Source: an uncultured Flavobacteriales bacterium
GTDB taxonomy: Bacteria; Bacteroidota; Bacteroidia; Flavobacteriales; BACL11
Direction of reading: 5' to 3'
NCBI GenBank assembly: GCA_905181585.1
Contig: CAJIYG010000009.1
Span: 62,001-126,000 of the forward strand
Length of the DNA stretch: 64,000 nt
Position 1 is the first letter of the stretch, and each line of letters begins with the position of its first letter. The translations under genes were made by a program, and so were the position numbers. The notes beneath the pieces are model-generated. The model made no database searches and was not told the DNA's origin. It saw only the letters and a list, made by a program, of their open reading frames with translations. Positions 24,468-33,962 of this stretch are shown piece after piece.

Positions 24468-25085
24468 ATGAATGGAGATGGTTTTTTTATTTTACTGACT
24501 ATATCTTTTTTTCTAATTGGAATTTTAAGAGCCTATTATTGGAGTTATGCAAGTTTATTAGTTCTAGGCTCAATTCAATATAGGTATGCAAGTCAGTATC
24601 TAAGACTGGAGAATGCACTTACTCAAAGGGTTAGTATGATTACTTTTCTTATAATGATAATTAATATTTCACTATTTATAAATTTACAGCAGAGTGTTAT
24701 CAGTGTAAATAGTTTTTTTGAAATCCTACTTTATATTTTTCTGTATTTTTCTAGTAAGTTTTTAGTTATTAGATTTTTAGGTAATATTTTTTTAAAAAAA
24801 GAATTAGCAAAATTAACAGTATTCTTTTCATTTATTTCAGATAGATCTTTTGCTATTATTATTTTTCCTTTTTTAGTTTTTGTCTATTTTGTTCCTTACG
24901 ATCTTGATATATATTTTGTTTATATGCTAATTCTTTTATCTATTATTTTCATGTCATTGAAAATTTATTCAATTTATAAAATAGGAACAAATTCATTTGG
25001 TTTAATTCCTTTGTATATATTTTTGTATCTTTGTATTCTAGAAATTTTTCCTTTTGTACTAGTTGCAAAAGGATTTTTTTACTAA
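24468..25085 (+). CDS. DUF4271 family membrane protein
   Basis: A 205-residue, very hydrophobic protein with about five to six membrane helices and the segment SIQYRYASQYLRLENALTQR between the first two. I recognise it as DUF4271, which in Bacteroidota is encoded just ahead of uroporphyrinogen-III synthase, as here (18 bases before the hemD ATG). Function is unknown; the position suggests an inner-membrane protein of the same transcription unit as hemD, rnpA and yidD. Confidence 0.8.
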   Translation: MNGDGFFILLTISFFLIGILRAYYWSYASLLVLGSIQYRYASQYLRLENALTQRVSMITFLIMIINISLFINLQQSVISVNSFFEILLYIFLYFSSKFLVIRFLGNIFLKKELAKLTVFFSFISDRSFAIIIFPFLVFVYFVPYDLDIYFVYMLILLSIIFMSLKIYSIYKIGTNSFGLIPLYIFLYLCILEIFPFVLVAKGFFY

Positions 25086-25103
25086 AAGAATAAAGTTTAT
25101 TAT

Positions 25104-25862
25104 ATGGAATACAAGAAAGTTAAATCAATTTTAATTTCTCAGCCAAAGCCAGAAGGTAAATCACCTTATGATATTATTGCTAAAAAGTTTAATGTCAAAA
25201 TTGACTACAGACCATTTATGCATGTAGATGAGATATCTACTATAGAATTTAGAGAGCAGAGAATAAGTATTCTAAATCATGATTCAGTTATTTTTACTAG
25301 TAAAAATGCTATGGATCATTATTTTGGCATGTGTGAGAAACTAAGAATTAAAGTTCCTGAAACTCTTAAATATTTTTGTGTTTCTGAAGCTATTGCTCAT
25401 TATCTTCAAAACTTTATTACTTATAGGAAAAGAAAGATATTTACAGGTGAACAAAGTCTTGCAAGTTTAATTCCTATTATGCAAAAACATGAAGGAAGTA
25501 AATTTATATTTCCTTGCTCGGATGTGTTAAAGAACAGACCAAATAAATCTTTAGAAGAAAGTGGCCTGGAATTTACTAAAGCTCAAATGTATAAAGTAGC
25601 ATGCTCAGATCTATCTGATTTAAAAGATGTGAAATATGATATTTTAGTGTTTTTTAGTCCTACAGGAATCAAATCTCTTGTAGAAAATTTTCCAAACTAT
25701 GTGCAAGGTGACACTAGAATTGCTGTCTTTGGTTCAACAACAGTAAAGTCTGTTAAAGACTACAAATTAAGAGCAGATATTGAAGTTCCAAATCCCAAAG
25801 CTCCTTCTATGTCGATGGCTTTAGAGCAGTATATAAAGATAGCGAATAAGAGGAAAAGATAA
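25104..25862 (+). CDS. hemD: Uroporphyrinogen-III synthase
   Basis: A 252-residue HemD-type protein that closes hydroxymethylbilane to uroporphyrinogen III in haem synthesis. The two-domain pattern is visible: an N-terminal part with VKSILISQPKPEGKSPYD and the HDSVIFTSKNAMDHYF segment; a C-terminal part with DILVFFSPTGIKSLVENF, then RIAVFGSTTVKSVKDY. HemD sequences are very divergent, and the call is strengthened by the conserved Bacteroidota order DUF4271-hemD-rnpA-yidD-ctpA. Start at the ATG at 25104. Confidence 0.88.
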   Translation: MEYKKVKSILISQPKPEGKSPYDIIAKKFNVKIDYRPFMHVDEISTIEFREQRISILNHDSVIFTSKNAMDHYFGMCEKLRIKVPETLKYFCVSEAIAHYLQNFITYRKRKIFTGEQSLASLIPIMQKHEGSKFIFPCSDVLKNRPNKSLEESGLEFTKAQMYKVACSDLSDLKDVKYDILVFFSPTGIKSLVENFPNYVQGDTRIAVFGSTTVKSVKDYKLRADIEVPNPKAPSMSMALEQYIKIANKRKR

Positions 25863-25883
25863 ATTTTTCTAAATTACTTTTTT

Positions 25884-26261
25884 ATGCAAACTTTTAAAAA
25901 AAACGAGAAGTTGTGTGGCAAAAGAGATACTGATAATTTATTTTTAAATGGGGATTCTTTTTTTGTAAATCCATTTCGTATTGTCTTTGTTAAAGATGAT
26001 AATATAAATTTACTAGAATCCTTAAGATTACAAGTAGTCGTTCCAAAAAAGAAAATTGATTTAGCTGTAAATAGAAATAAGATCAAAAGGCATGTAAGAG
26101 AGGCTTTTAGAAAAAATAAAAAATTGTTAATTTCTAATCTTAGCTCAAAAAATAAGAAGATAGATTTTGCTTTAATTTATCAATCTAATGATTTAATTTC
26201 TTATTATATAATTGAAAAAAAAATAAAAGAAATATTTTCTCGTTTATCTGATTCATTATGA
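25884..26261 (+). CDS. rnpA: Ribonuclease P protein component
   Basis: A 125-residue basic protein that partners with the RNase P RNA to mature tRNA 5' ends. It has the N-terminal KNEKLCGKRDTDNLF and the hallmark RNR region LAVNRNKIKRHVREAFR, then FALIYQ. In many phyla rnpA follows rpmH near dnaA, but in Bacteroidota it follows hemD, as here. Its stop overlaps the start of yidD by four bases. Confidence 0.93.
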   Translation: MQTFKKNEKLCGKRDTDNLFLNGDSFFVNPFRIVFVKDDNINLLESLRLQVVVPKKKIDLAVNRNKIKRHVREAFRKNKKLLISNLSSKNKKIDFALIYQSNDLISYYIIEKKIKEIFSRLSDSL

Positions 26262-26479
26262 AGAAGATTTTTTCAAAAATATTTCTAGTTATTATTTTTA
26301 TATATCAAAGAATAATTTCGCCAATTTTGCCAGCTCGATGTAGATATTCTCCAACATGTTCAGAATATTCTCGACAATGTTTCGAAAAATTTGATACTTT
26401 AAAAGCTTTAACGTTATCTTTGAAGAGAATTTTAAAATGTCACCCCTGGGGTGGTAGTGGCCATGATCCAATACCTTAA
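26258..26479 (+). CDS. yidD: Membrane protein insertion efficiency factor YidD
   Basis: A 73-residue protein with the full family signature: an amphipathic N-terminus IYQRIISPILPARCRY, then SPTCSEYS, and LKRILKCHPWGGSGHDPIP. YidD is a small membrane-associated protein helping YidC-dependent insertion. The ATG overlaps the rnpA stop (ATGA), so it is translationally coupled. It is six bases upstream of the ctpA-type protease. Confidence 0.96.
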   Translation: MKKIFSKIFLVIIFIYQRIISPILPARCRYSPTCSEYSRQCFEKFDTLKALTLSLKRILKCHPWGGSGHDPIP

Positions 26480-26485
26480 ATTAAT

Positions 26486-28123
26486 ATGTTTAGAAAAATA
26501 AAGAAAATACTTATTGCTTTAGTTGTATCCTTATCTCTTTTAGGCTTTGCCGATAGTTATTTTGAGATTGCAAAAAATTTAGATGTTTTTACAACTTTAT
26601 ATAGAGAATTGAATAATTATTATGTTGATGAAACAGATCCCGGTAAGCTAATGAAAACAGGAATTGATGCTATGTTAAAGTCTTTAGATCCTTATACAAC
26701 ATATATTCCTGAATCAGAGATTGAGGACTTTAAGTTTATGACAACTGGACAATATGGAGGAATAGGCGCTGTAATAACTCAGAGGAATAGTTATGTTTTT
26801 ATTAGTGAGCCTTATGAAGGTTTTCCTGCTCAAAAAGCTGGTCTTATTGCCGGTGATAAAATTCTAAAAATCGATGGTGTTAGCGCAAAAGATAAAACGA
26901 CAGAGGAGGTCAGTAAAGCTTTAAAAGGAGAACCAAATACAGAAGTAAAATTATTAATAGAGCGAAGAGGAGAGAATCCTTTTAATGTTGTTTTTAACAG
27001 AGAGAAAATCTCTGTTAAAAGTGTTCCTTACTCTGCATTTATTGACGATAATATTGCATATCTAAAGTTAAGGAGTTTTACTCGGAATTGTACTAAAGAT
27101 ATAAAGCGCGAACTTCAAGTTTTACAAAAAGATAAAAATATTGAGGGAATTGTTCTTGATTTAAGAAATAATCCTGGAGGACTTTTAAATGAGGCAGTTA
27201 GTATGGTTAATCTTTTTGTAGATAAAGGTGAAGAGGTTGTGAGTACAAAAGGAAAAATTAAGTCTTGGGATAATATTTACAAAGCAAATAGTGAAACTTT
27301 TGATAGAGAAACACCAATTGTAGTTTTAATAAATCAAAGTTCTGCTTCTGCTTCTGAGATAGTTGCTGGTGCTATTCAAGACCTAGATAGAGGTGTGGTT
27401 ATTGGGCAGAGAAGCTTTGGAAAAGGTCTTGTACAACAAACTAAAAAATTAAGTTATAATGCTCAGCTAAAGTTAACTGTAGCGAAATATTATATTCCAA
27501 GCGGTAGATGTATTCAAGCTTTAGATTATAGTAATAGAAATAAGGACGGAAGTGTTGGGAAAATAGCAGATTCATTAATGACTGAGTTTAAGACTCGTAA
27601 TGGAAGAATTGTGTATGATGGTGGAGGAATTAATCCTGATATTACTATTGAACAAGATGAGATTAATCAAATCGTTATAGCACTATTAAGAGAAAGATTG
27701 TTTTTTGATTATGCTTCTGAATATCATTTTTTAAATCCAGCTCTTGACTCTAATTATATAATGAGTGATGGTGATTTCTCAAAATTTGAAGACTTTTTAA
27801 AAGATAAAGAGTTTGAATATAAAACAGAAACGGAAAGAATAATTAAGAAGATAAAAGATGTTTCCAAAGAAGAAGAATATTATTCTTATCTTGAAGTTGA
27901 TTTGCAAAATTTGAGTGATAAATTCATGCTAGAAAAGAAAGATGATTTGCAAAAAAGTAAATCTGATATTAAAGAGATTTTAAGTGGTGAGATTTCTAGT
28001 AGATATTTTTACCAAAAAGGACGTATAAAGAGCTCTATCAATTATGATAAAGAAATTCATAAGGCATTAAAAGTTTTAGAAAACCCGAGTCTATATGATT
28101 CAATATTACAGGGTTTAAATTAA
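26486..28123 (+). CDS. S41 family C-terminal processing protease (CtpA-like)
   Basis: A 545-residue periplasmic serine protease with an N-terminal signal anchor (about 5-25). A PDZ domain (about 85-165) contains AQKAGLIAGDKILKIDGV. The S41 catalytic domain has the Ser in INQSSASASEIVAGAIQD and the Lys in GQRSFGKGLVQQTKKL. LDLRNNPGGLLNEAV is also typical. The C-terminal 150 residues are a helical extension common in Bacteroidota members. Such enzymes trim C-termini of envelope proteins; the targets are unknown. It is last in the hemD-rnpA-yidD unit and ends 4 bases from the convergent alr. Confidence 0.93.
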   Translation: MFRKIKKILIALVVSLSLLGFADSYFEIAKNLDVFTTLYRELNNYYVDETDPGKLMKTGIDAMLKSLDPYTTYIPESEIEDFKFMTTGQYGGIGAVITQRNSYVFISEPYEGFPAQKAGLIAGDKILKIDGVSAKDKTTEEVSKALKGEPNTEVKLLIERRGENPFNVVFNREKISVKSVPYSAFIDDNIAYLKLRSFTRNCTKDIKRELQVLQKDKNIEGIVLDLRNNPGGLLNEAVSMVNLFVDKGEEVVSTKGKIKSWDNIYKANSETFDRETPIVVLINQSSASASEIVAGAIQDLDRGVVIGQRSFGKGLVQQTKKLSYNAQLKLTVAKYYIPSGRCIQALDYSNRNKDGSVGKIADSLMTEFKTRNGRIVYDGGGINPDITIEQDEINQIVIALLRERLFFDYASEYHFLNPALDSNYIMSDGDFSKFEDFLKDKEFEYKTETERIIKKIKDVSKEEEYYSYLEVDLQNLSDKFMLEKKDDLQKSKSDIKEILSGEISSRYFYQKGRIKSSINYDKEIHKALKVLENPSLYDSILQGLN

Positions 28124-28127
28124 ATTT

Positions 28128-29204
28128 TTAAATATAAACTCTTTTAATTCTCCGATTAATTTTTGATAAAAACTCATAAGACGTTGTACCAATTAATTTA
28201 GCAATATCTTCGATCAAAATATTTTCACCAAAAATTTCAACTAGATCCCCTTCTTTAGTGTCTGTATTAGTAATATTAATACAGCAAGAATCCATACTTA
28301 TATTACCTAATATATCACACATACGATGATTGACAAATAGCTTACCAATTCCATTTCCCAGCCTTCTATCAAGCCCATCTGCATAACCAAAAGGAACTAC
28401 TCCAATAGTCATATCTTCTTTTGCTTTATATTCTAGATTGTATCCAACACTCTCTCCTTTAGTTATCTTTCTAACCTGTGACACAATACTAATTAAGCTA
28501 GTTGCTTTCTTTGTTTCTGTTGATTTAATATTTCCAAATAAACCAATACCAATTCTTACAGCACTATACTGTTCTGAAGGAAAGCGAATGATTCCATTCG
28601 AATTTAGAATATGTTTGTCAAAATGATTACTAAATTTTGTATCCATTACTTTACAAATTTTAGAGAATAGATTAAATTGTTTTTTAGAAAAAAGATCATT
28701 TAATTTATTTTCGCTAGAAGCAAGATGGGAGCAAATAGAACATACTTTAAGTAAAGGGTACATTCTTAAATGTGATATTACTTGATTAATATCTAAAAAG
28801 TCAAAACCGAATCGATTCATACCAGTATTAAACTTTAAATGGATATTTATAGGTTTGTTTAATTCACCAAATTTTTGCATCAGTTTAAAATTATAGATTG
28901 TTACCTCTAAATTATATTTAACAATTTGATCGATAGATTTTATGCCAGGATTAGCAATTATAATAGGAGTATTTATTTTATTTTTTCTAAGATTTACACC
29001 TTCTTCAAAATCAGCAACCCAAAACGCATCTACTTTTAATAGTTCTAAAATTTCGGCTATTTTAACATCTCCATTTCCATATGCAAATGCTTTTAAAACA
29101 GCAATTATTTTTGTAGACTTTTTTAATTTTTTTCTAAAGAAAGAAAGATTCTCAATGATTGCTTTTTTCTCAATATAAAGAATTGTTTCATGTATGCTAC
29201 TCAT
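28128..29204 (-). CDS. alr: Alanine racemase
   Basis: A 358-residue PLP enzyme making D-alanine for peptidoglycan. The PLP lysine lies in the AVLKAFAYGNGD segment (canonical form AVVKANAYGHG). The Tyr region GESVGYNLEYKA, the SICSHLASSE loop, RIGIGLFGN and PFGYADGLDRRLGNG are all present, and the protein is full length. The ATG at 29204 overlaps the stop of thymidine kinase by 8 bases; tdk-alr adjacency is common in Bacteroidota. Confidence 0.94.
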   Translation of the reverse strand: MSSIHETILYIEKKAIIENLSFFRKKLKKSTKIIAVLKAFAYGNGDVKIAEILELLKVDAFWVADFEEGVNLRKNKINTPIIIANPGIKSIDQIVKYNLEVTIYNFKLMQKFGELNKPINIHLKFNTGMNRFGFDFLDINQVISHLRMYPLLKVCSICSHLASSENKLNDLFSKKQFNLFSKICKVMDTKFSNHFDKHILNSNGIIRFPSEQYSAVRIGIGLFGNIKSTETKKATSLISIVSQVRKITKGESVGYNLEYKAKEDMTIGVVPFGYADGLDRRLGNGIGKLFVNHRMCDILGNISMDSCCINITNTDTKEGDLVEIFGENILIEDIAKLIGTTSYEFLSKINRRIKRVYI

Positions 29205-29778
29205 TCTTTTTTATACGTTTATTAAAACATCTTCTGCATAAAGCAAGATAATCAGTTTTTTCACCAATTTGTACCAATTTTTCACTTTTATTTTTTCTAA
29301 ATGTGTGATTTCCCTGCGCAGAACAATCATCACATTTGGCGTGTAGTTTTGTAACTTTTTCGCTTAATGCCATAATTCTAGGCATGAAATTAAATGGTCT
29401 TCCTAAATAATCCATATCGAGACCAGCTACAATTATTTTCTTACCACTATTTGCAATATGACTACATACTTCTGTAGCTTCTTTGTCTAAAAACTGAAAT
29501 TCATCAATCCCAATTACATCATAGTTTTTAAACATATTTAAGATCTCTTCAGATTTTTTGATTGAGATTGATTTAAATTTTTTATTATCATGAGAAACAA
29601 TATTAGACTTATCATATCTTGTATCTATGTCAGGTTTAAAGCAAACTACTCGCTGATTATTTTGTTGAGCATTTTCTAGTCTACAAATCAACTCTTTAGT
29701 CTTTCCAGAGAACATAGAGCCACATATTACCTCAATGTAACCATTAGTTTTAATCTGATTATTTTCTGATGTACTCAT
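29197..29778 (-). CDS. tdk: Thymidine kinase
   Basis: A 193-residue type II thymidine kinase that salvages thymidine with ATP. The P-loop is ICGSMFSGKTKELICRLENA, the Walker B-like segment is YDVIGIDEFQFLD, and the lasso region has VIVAGLDMDYLGRPF-like residues. Zinc-binding cysteines are in AKCDDC and ALCRRC. It overlaps alr by 8 bases. A TACATTTG box (29813-29820, minus strand) 35 bases upstream could be its promoter. Confidence 0.95.
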   Translation of the reverse strand: MSTSENNQIKTNGYIEVICGSMFSGKTKELICRLENAQQNNQRVVCFKPDIDTRYDKSNIVSHDNKKFKSISIKKSEEILNMFKNYDVIGIDEFQFLDKEATEVCSHIANSGKKIIVAGLDMDYLGRPFNFMPRIMALSEKVTKLHAKCDDCSAQGNHTFRKNKSEKLVQIGEKTDYLALCRRCFNKRIKKNE

Positions 29779-29841
29779 AATAAATCATTTATGTTTTAGC
29801 TATGTTTGCTAACAAATGTATAAAATGTACAATATATTTTT

Positions 29842-30729
29842 ATGATAATAAGATTTTTGTTGATTATTTCAATTTTAGTGACGAGTAATATGCCTAAACT
29901 TTTAGCTCAAAAAGATACATCTGCAATTGACAAATCAAAAATGTTACTTGTTTCAAGCTCTTTAGCTATAGGCTTGGCAGGCACTTATTTATACGTTAAT
30001 AACGCATGGTGGAGCGATATATCAACTGAATTTCATTTTGATCCAGGTAACGATCTAGTTTACGCCTTAAATGTTGATAAAGCTGCTCATTTTTTAGGTG
30101 GAGTTCATGCGTCTGATTTATTTTCTCAATCTTTTTTATGGGCAGGAATAAAACCAAAGAAAGCTGTATGGTGTGGGGCTATTTTTGGATCTTCAATACA
30201 ACTCGCTATTGAGATTAAAGATGCCTATGCGCCTTATTGGGGGTTTAGTAAGTATGATTTAGCATTGGGATCAATTGGTTCTTTTTGGCCTGTTGCACAA
30301 CACTACTCAAAAGAATTAAAAGCTATAAATTTTAAATTTTCATATTTTAAACATTCAAATATTTATTGGGAGCTAGAGAGTCAAAGAGGTAAAAATCCCT
30401 CTAGATTTTCTTGGTATGATGATTACCCTAATCAAACCTACTGGGTTTCAGCAGACCTTAATCATTTTATTAAAATTAAAGTTATTCCAGACTGGCTAAA
30501 TTTAGCTTTTGGATATGGCTTAGACAATACTCAATATATTCAGGGGGGAACAAAAATGGGAGGAAGAAATGAATACTATATTGCTTTAGATTATAATATT
30601 CAAAAGATATTGAAGAAATGGGATACACCAGTAGCGAAAAAAGTAAAATATTTTTTTAAATATTTAAAACTTCCCGCACCTACATTACGAGTTTCTCCAG
30701 ATTTAAAATTTTATCCATTTTTTATATAA
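29842..30729 (+). CDS. DUF2279 family protein (YfiM-like)
   Basis: A 295-residue protein with a signal peptide (MIIRFLLIISILVTSNMP). The DUF2279 core has DKAAHFLGGVHASDLF at about residue 80 and AIEIKDAYAPYWGFSKYDL at about 135, followed by LALGSIGSF. The second half (about 165-295) is aromatic and probably beta-rich (YDDYPNQTYWVSADLNHF), suggesting an outer-membrane association. The function of this family is unknown. It has 9 bases to rsmI and likely heads the rsmI-recJ unit. Confidence 0.82.
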   Translation: MIIRFLLIISILVTSNMPKLLAQKDTSAIDKSKMLLVSSSLAIGLAGTYLYVNNAWWSDISTEFHFDPGNDLVYALNVDKAAHFLGGVHASDLFSQSFLWAGIKPKKAVWCGAIFGSSIQLAIEIKDAYAPYWGFSKYDLALGSIGSFWPVAQHYSKELKAINFKFSYFKHSNIYWELESQRGKNPSRFSWYDDYPNQTYWVSADLNHFIKIKVIPDWLNLAFGYGLDNTQYIQGGTKMGGRNEYYIALDYNIQKILKKWDTPVAKKVKYFFKYLKLPAPTLRVSPDLKFYPFFI

Positions 30730-30738
30730 ATTTATACA

Positions 30739-31410
30739 ATGAATAAACTGTATGTTGTTCCAACTCCAATAGGAAATTTAGATGATATTACTTTAAGGGC
30801 AATCAACATTCTAAATACTGTAGAGTTAATTTTAGCCGAAGATACCAGAGTTAGTAAAAAATTATTAAATCATTTTAAGATTGAAACTAAACTATTTTCT
30901 TTTCATCAATTTAATGAGCATAAAAATCTTAATAAAATTATTGGTAAACTTCAAAATGATTGTTCGATGGCTTTAATATCTGATGCAGGAACTCCAGGTA
31001 TTTCCGACCCAGGTTTTTTATTAATTCGTGAATGTTTAAGGAATGATATTGAAATTGAATGTTTGCCGGGAGCAACTGCTTTTGTTCCTGCCTTAATCAA
31101 TTCAGGCTTACCTTCCGATAGATTTATTTTTGAAGGTTTCTTGCCAGTTAAGAAAGGAAGACTAAAAAGAATGGAGTCGTTGCAAGATGAATCAAGGAGT
31201 ATGGTGTTTTATGAATCTCCTCATAGAATTATTAAGACACTAACTCAATTTATTGAATATTTTGGTCGTGATCGAGAAGTTTCAGTATCTAGAGAAATTA
31301 CTAAAATTTATGAAGAAACAAAACGCGGTAAACTTCTTGAAGTTTTAGAATATTTTAGTAATAAGAAACCAAAGGGAGAATTTGTAATTATAGTATCTGG
31401 TAAAAAATGA
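30739..31410 (+). CDS. rsmI: 16S rRNA (cytidine-1402 2'-O) methyltransferase RsmI
   Basis: A 223-residue SAM enzyme of the tetrapyrrole-methylase fold that methylates C1402 in the ribosomal P site. It shows the start LYVVPTPIGNLDDITLRA, LILAEDTRVSKKLL, SDAGTPGISDPG, GATAFVPALINSGLP and FYESPHRIIKTL, the standard RsmI series. The C-terminus matches the shorter Bacteroidota form. Its stop overlaps the recJ start (ATGA), indicating coupling. Confidence 0.96.
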   Translation: MNKLYVVPTPIGNLDDITLRAINILNTVELILAEDTRVSKKLLNHFKIETKLFSFHQFNEHKNLNKIIGKLQNDCSMALISDAGTPGISDPGFLLIRECLRNDIEIECLPGATAFVPALINSGLPSDRFIFEGFLPVKKGRLKRMESLQDESRSMVFYESPHRIIKTLTQFIEYFGRDREVSVSREITKIYEETKRGKLLEVLEYFSNKKPKGEFVIIVSGKK

Positions 31411-33086
31411 TTAAAGATTGGATAACATCACATATTGATTTTGATAAAATTAAAGATTTATCAAATGTTTTATCTGTTTCTGATGAAATAGCTAAATTAC
31501 TATTACTTAGAGGAGTTTCAAACTATTCTGAAGCAGAGAGTTTTTTCAGACCTAATATCGATAAACTACATGATCCTTTTGAAATGAAAGATATGCGTTC
31601 AGCTGTTGAAAGAATTGAATTAGCTATTGAAAGAAAAGAAAGAGTTTTAATTTATGGTGATTATGATGTAGATGGAACCACTGCAGTCTCAATGATGTTT
31701 GATTTTTTTTCAGATTATTTATCTGATTTAGCTTACTATATTCCTGATAGGTATACTGAAGGCTATGGGGTCTCTATTCAGTCAATTGATTATGCGAAAA
31801 AAAATGAATTTACGTTAATCATTGCGTTAGATTGTGGCATTAGAGCGGTTAAGCAAATCGAATATGCAAACGATTTAAACATTGATTACATTATTTGTGA
31901 TCATCACAATCCAGGTGAGATTATACCTTCTGCAAAGGCAATACTTAATCCCAAACAATCATCATGTAACTATAAGTTTAAAGAACTTTCTGGTTGTGGT
32001 GTAGGATTTAAATTAATTCAGGCTTTTTGTATTCAAAGAGGAATAAAAACTGATCAACTTATACCGCTTTTAGATCTTTTAGCAATTTCTATTGCCGCTG
32101 ATATAGTTCCGATAATAGATGAAAATCGTATTTTAATGTTTTGCGGCTTAAGGCAAATAAATAGTTCTCCTAGAGCAGGTATAAAGTCACTTATTAATGT
32201 AGCAAAGAAAGATAACGATATAAAAATTTCTGATATTCTTTTTGGAATTGCTCCATTAATTAATGCAGCTGGAAGAATTCTTCATGGGAAGCATGCAGTA
32301 GAAGTGTTAGTTGAAAAAGATAAAAGTAAGGCGATGACTTATGCATCTAAAATAAATGAGCATAATAGTGCCAGAAAAAATTTAGATAAGTCGATTACAG
32401 AAGAAGCGTTAAAGCTAGTTGATGTTTCTAAAAAATCAACAGTTCTTTTTTCTAAAAAATGGCATAAAGGTGTTGTGGGAATAGTTGCATCCAGAGTTAT
32501 TGAGACTTTTTATAAACCTACTATTATTTTAGTTGAAAAAAACGGTATATTAACTGGTTCAGCTAGATCAGTACATGATTTTGATATATATTCAGCAATT
32601 AATAAATGCTCATATTTGTGCGAGAATTTTGGCGGGCATAAGTATGCTGCTGGTCTTACAATTAAGAAAGAAAAAATAAATGAGTTCATTATAAAATTTG
32701 AAGAAATTGTCTCAGAAAAAATTAAGCAAAGCCAATTAACTCCAAGATTAAATATTGATTTAGAAATTGCATTAGAAAAAATAGATTCTAAATTTTTTAG
32801 AATTTTGAAGCAGTTTGAGCCCTTTGGCCCAAAAAATCCTAATCCTAAATTTGTTTCAGAAAATATTTTAATTAATAATTATAGAGCAATAGGAATGGAT
32901 AAATCACACCTTAAATGTGAAGTTGATAATGGAAAGGGATTGAAAATCGAGGCAATTGGTTTTGGTTTAGCAAAGAAAATAGAGTTTATAAATAAATCTA
33001 AAGATGTCAGTATTTGTTATAGTCTTTCTGAAAATATTTGGAATTCAAAAGTTACCAATCAATTAATTATTCACGATATTAAATAG
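31407..33086 (+). CDS. recJ: Single-stranded-DNA-specific exonuclease RecJ
   Basis: A 559-residue DHH-family 5'-3' exonuclease for recombination and repair. The DHH motifs are IYGDYDVDGTTAVSMM (about residue 80), IALDCGIRAV and YIICDHHNPGE. The DHHA1 part has NAAGRILHGKHAVE and SARSVHDFDIYSAI with FGGHKYAAGL. The C-terminal OB domain is present (EPFGPKNPNPKF). It is coupled to rsmI by a 4-base overlap and convergent with dnaG (6-base gap). Confidence 0.96.
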   Translation: MIKDWITSHIDFDKIKDLSNVLSVSDEIAKLLLLRGVSNYSEAESFFRPNIDKLHDPFEMKDMRSAVERIELAIERKERVLIYGDYDVDGTTAVSMMFDFFSDYLSDLAYYIPDRYTEGYGVSIQSIDYAKKNEFTLIIALDCGIRAVKQIEYANDLNIDYIICDHHNPGEIIPSAKAILNPKQSSCNYKFKELSGCGVGFKLIQAFCIQRGIKTDQLIPLLDLLAISIAADIVPIIDENRILMFCGLRQINSSPRAGIKSLINVAKKDNDIKISDILFGIAPLINAAGRILHGKHAVEVLVEKDKSKAMTYASKINEHNSARKNLDKSITEEALKLVDVSKKSTVLFSKKWHKGVVGIVASRVIETFYKPTIILVEKNGILTGSARSVHDFDIYSAINKCSYLCENFGGHKYAAGLTIKKEKINEFIIKFEEIVSEKIKQSQLTPRLNIDLEIALEKIDSKFFRILKQFEPFGPKNPNPKFVSENILINNYRAIGMDKSHLKCEVDNGKGLKIEAIGFGLAKKIEFINKSKDVSICYSLSENIWNSKVTNQLIIHDIK

Positions 33087-33092
33087 TTTTTT

Positions 33093-33962
33093 CTAGCTTA
33101 CGCCTCTACCAATTTTAGATGCAATTTTTTTCTTTATTTCAATAAGGTTTTTTAAAAGACTAATATCATCTATATTTATTTCTACAGATTTCATTTTATT
33201 TTGAATCGCCTCAATATTAAATTCTATATGCTGAAGTTTCAAAGATAGAATAGCTTTTTCTGCTGTTTTCTTTAGGTTATTTTTTTCAATTCCAGTATAT
33301 ATTTTATGTCTTTTAACCCAATTATCACTTATAACGTACTCATTACTAATTAAATCTATAGTTAATTTACTTATTTCATGATTTTCATGATTTACAAAAT
33401 CATTATATTTTATTTCAGTATTCTCTGATATTAATTTTTCTAGCTTATCAAAGATTAAATTATATAGTTTATCTTGGATATTAATATTATCTGCATGTAA
33501 CTCCTCTATTATAAATTTACCCACACTTATTTTTTCATCATTAAACTCTAACTCTTCATTTCCATAATTTATTATGATTCTAATAATTTCTTTTTCAGAG
33601 TTAATGATTTTACTATTCTTAGATAATATAATTTCTTTATTAGGCTTTCTCTCAGTATTTTCCTTCTTTATAGTAGAGTTTACTTTCTTTCTACTTTGAT
33701 CAATATCTCTTAATAACACACTCTCTTTTACATCTAATATTTTACTACATACTTTACAATATTCTGTTCTTGTTAGGTAATCGGGAATTAAGGCAATTGA
33801 ATCAATTATTTCTTTAATAATTTCTACACGTTTTATTGGATCTTTTTCACTTTCAGAAAATAAAATTGAAGTTTTGTATGTTATAAAATCTTGAGCATTG
33901 ATTCTTGAGAAATAGTTTGAAATCATCTGATGATAAAGTTTTAGAATATGAATCTGGGTCAT
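33093..33962 (-). CDS. dnaG: DNA primase DnaG, C-terminal part (frame-shifted from the N-terminal part)
   Basis: A frame carrying the end of DnaG. True homology starts at NAQDFITYKTSILFSES, followed by DPIKRVEIIKEIIDSIALI and a helical DnaB-binding C-terminal region. The first 20 or so residues of this open frame are out-of-phase reading of the upstream half, so this is not an independent gene. A complete DnaG of about 650 residues is recovered by removing one base near 33898-33914, joining FKLFLKN to NAQDF. Because DnaG is essential, a sequencing or assembly indel is the most likely cause. Confidence 0.8.
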   Translation of the reverse strand: MTQIHILKLYHQMISNYFSRINAQDFITYKTSILFSESEKDPIKRVEIIKEIIDSIALIPDYLTRTEYCKVCSKILDVKESVLLRDIDQSRKKVNSTIKKENTERKPNKEIILSKNSKIINSEKEIIRIIINYGNEELEFNDEKISVGKFIIEELHADNINIQDKLYNLIFDKLEKLISENTEIKYNDFVNHENHEISKLTIDLISNEYVISDNWVKRHKIYTGIEKNNLKKTAEKAILSLKLQHIEFNIEAIQNKMKSVEINIDDISLLKNLIEIKKKIASKIGRGVS

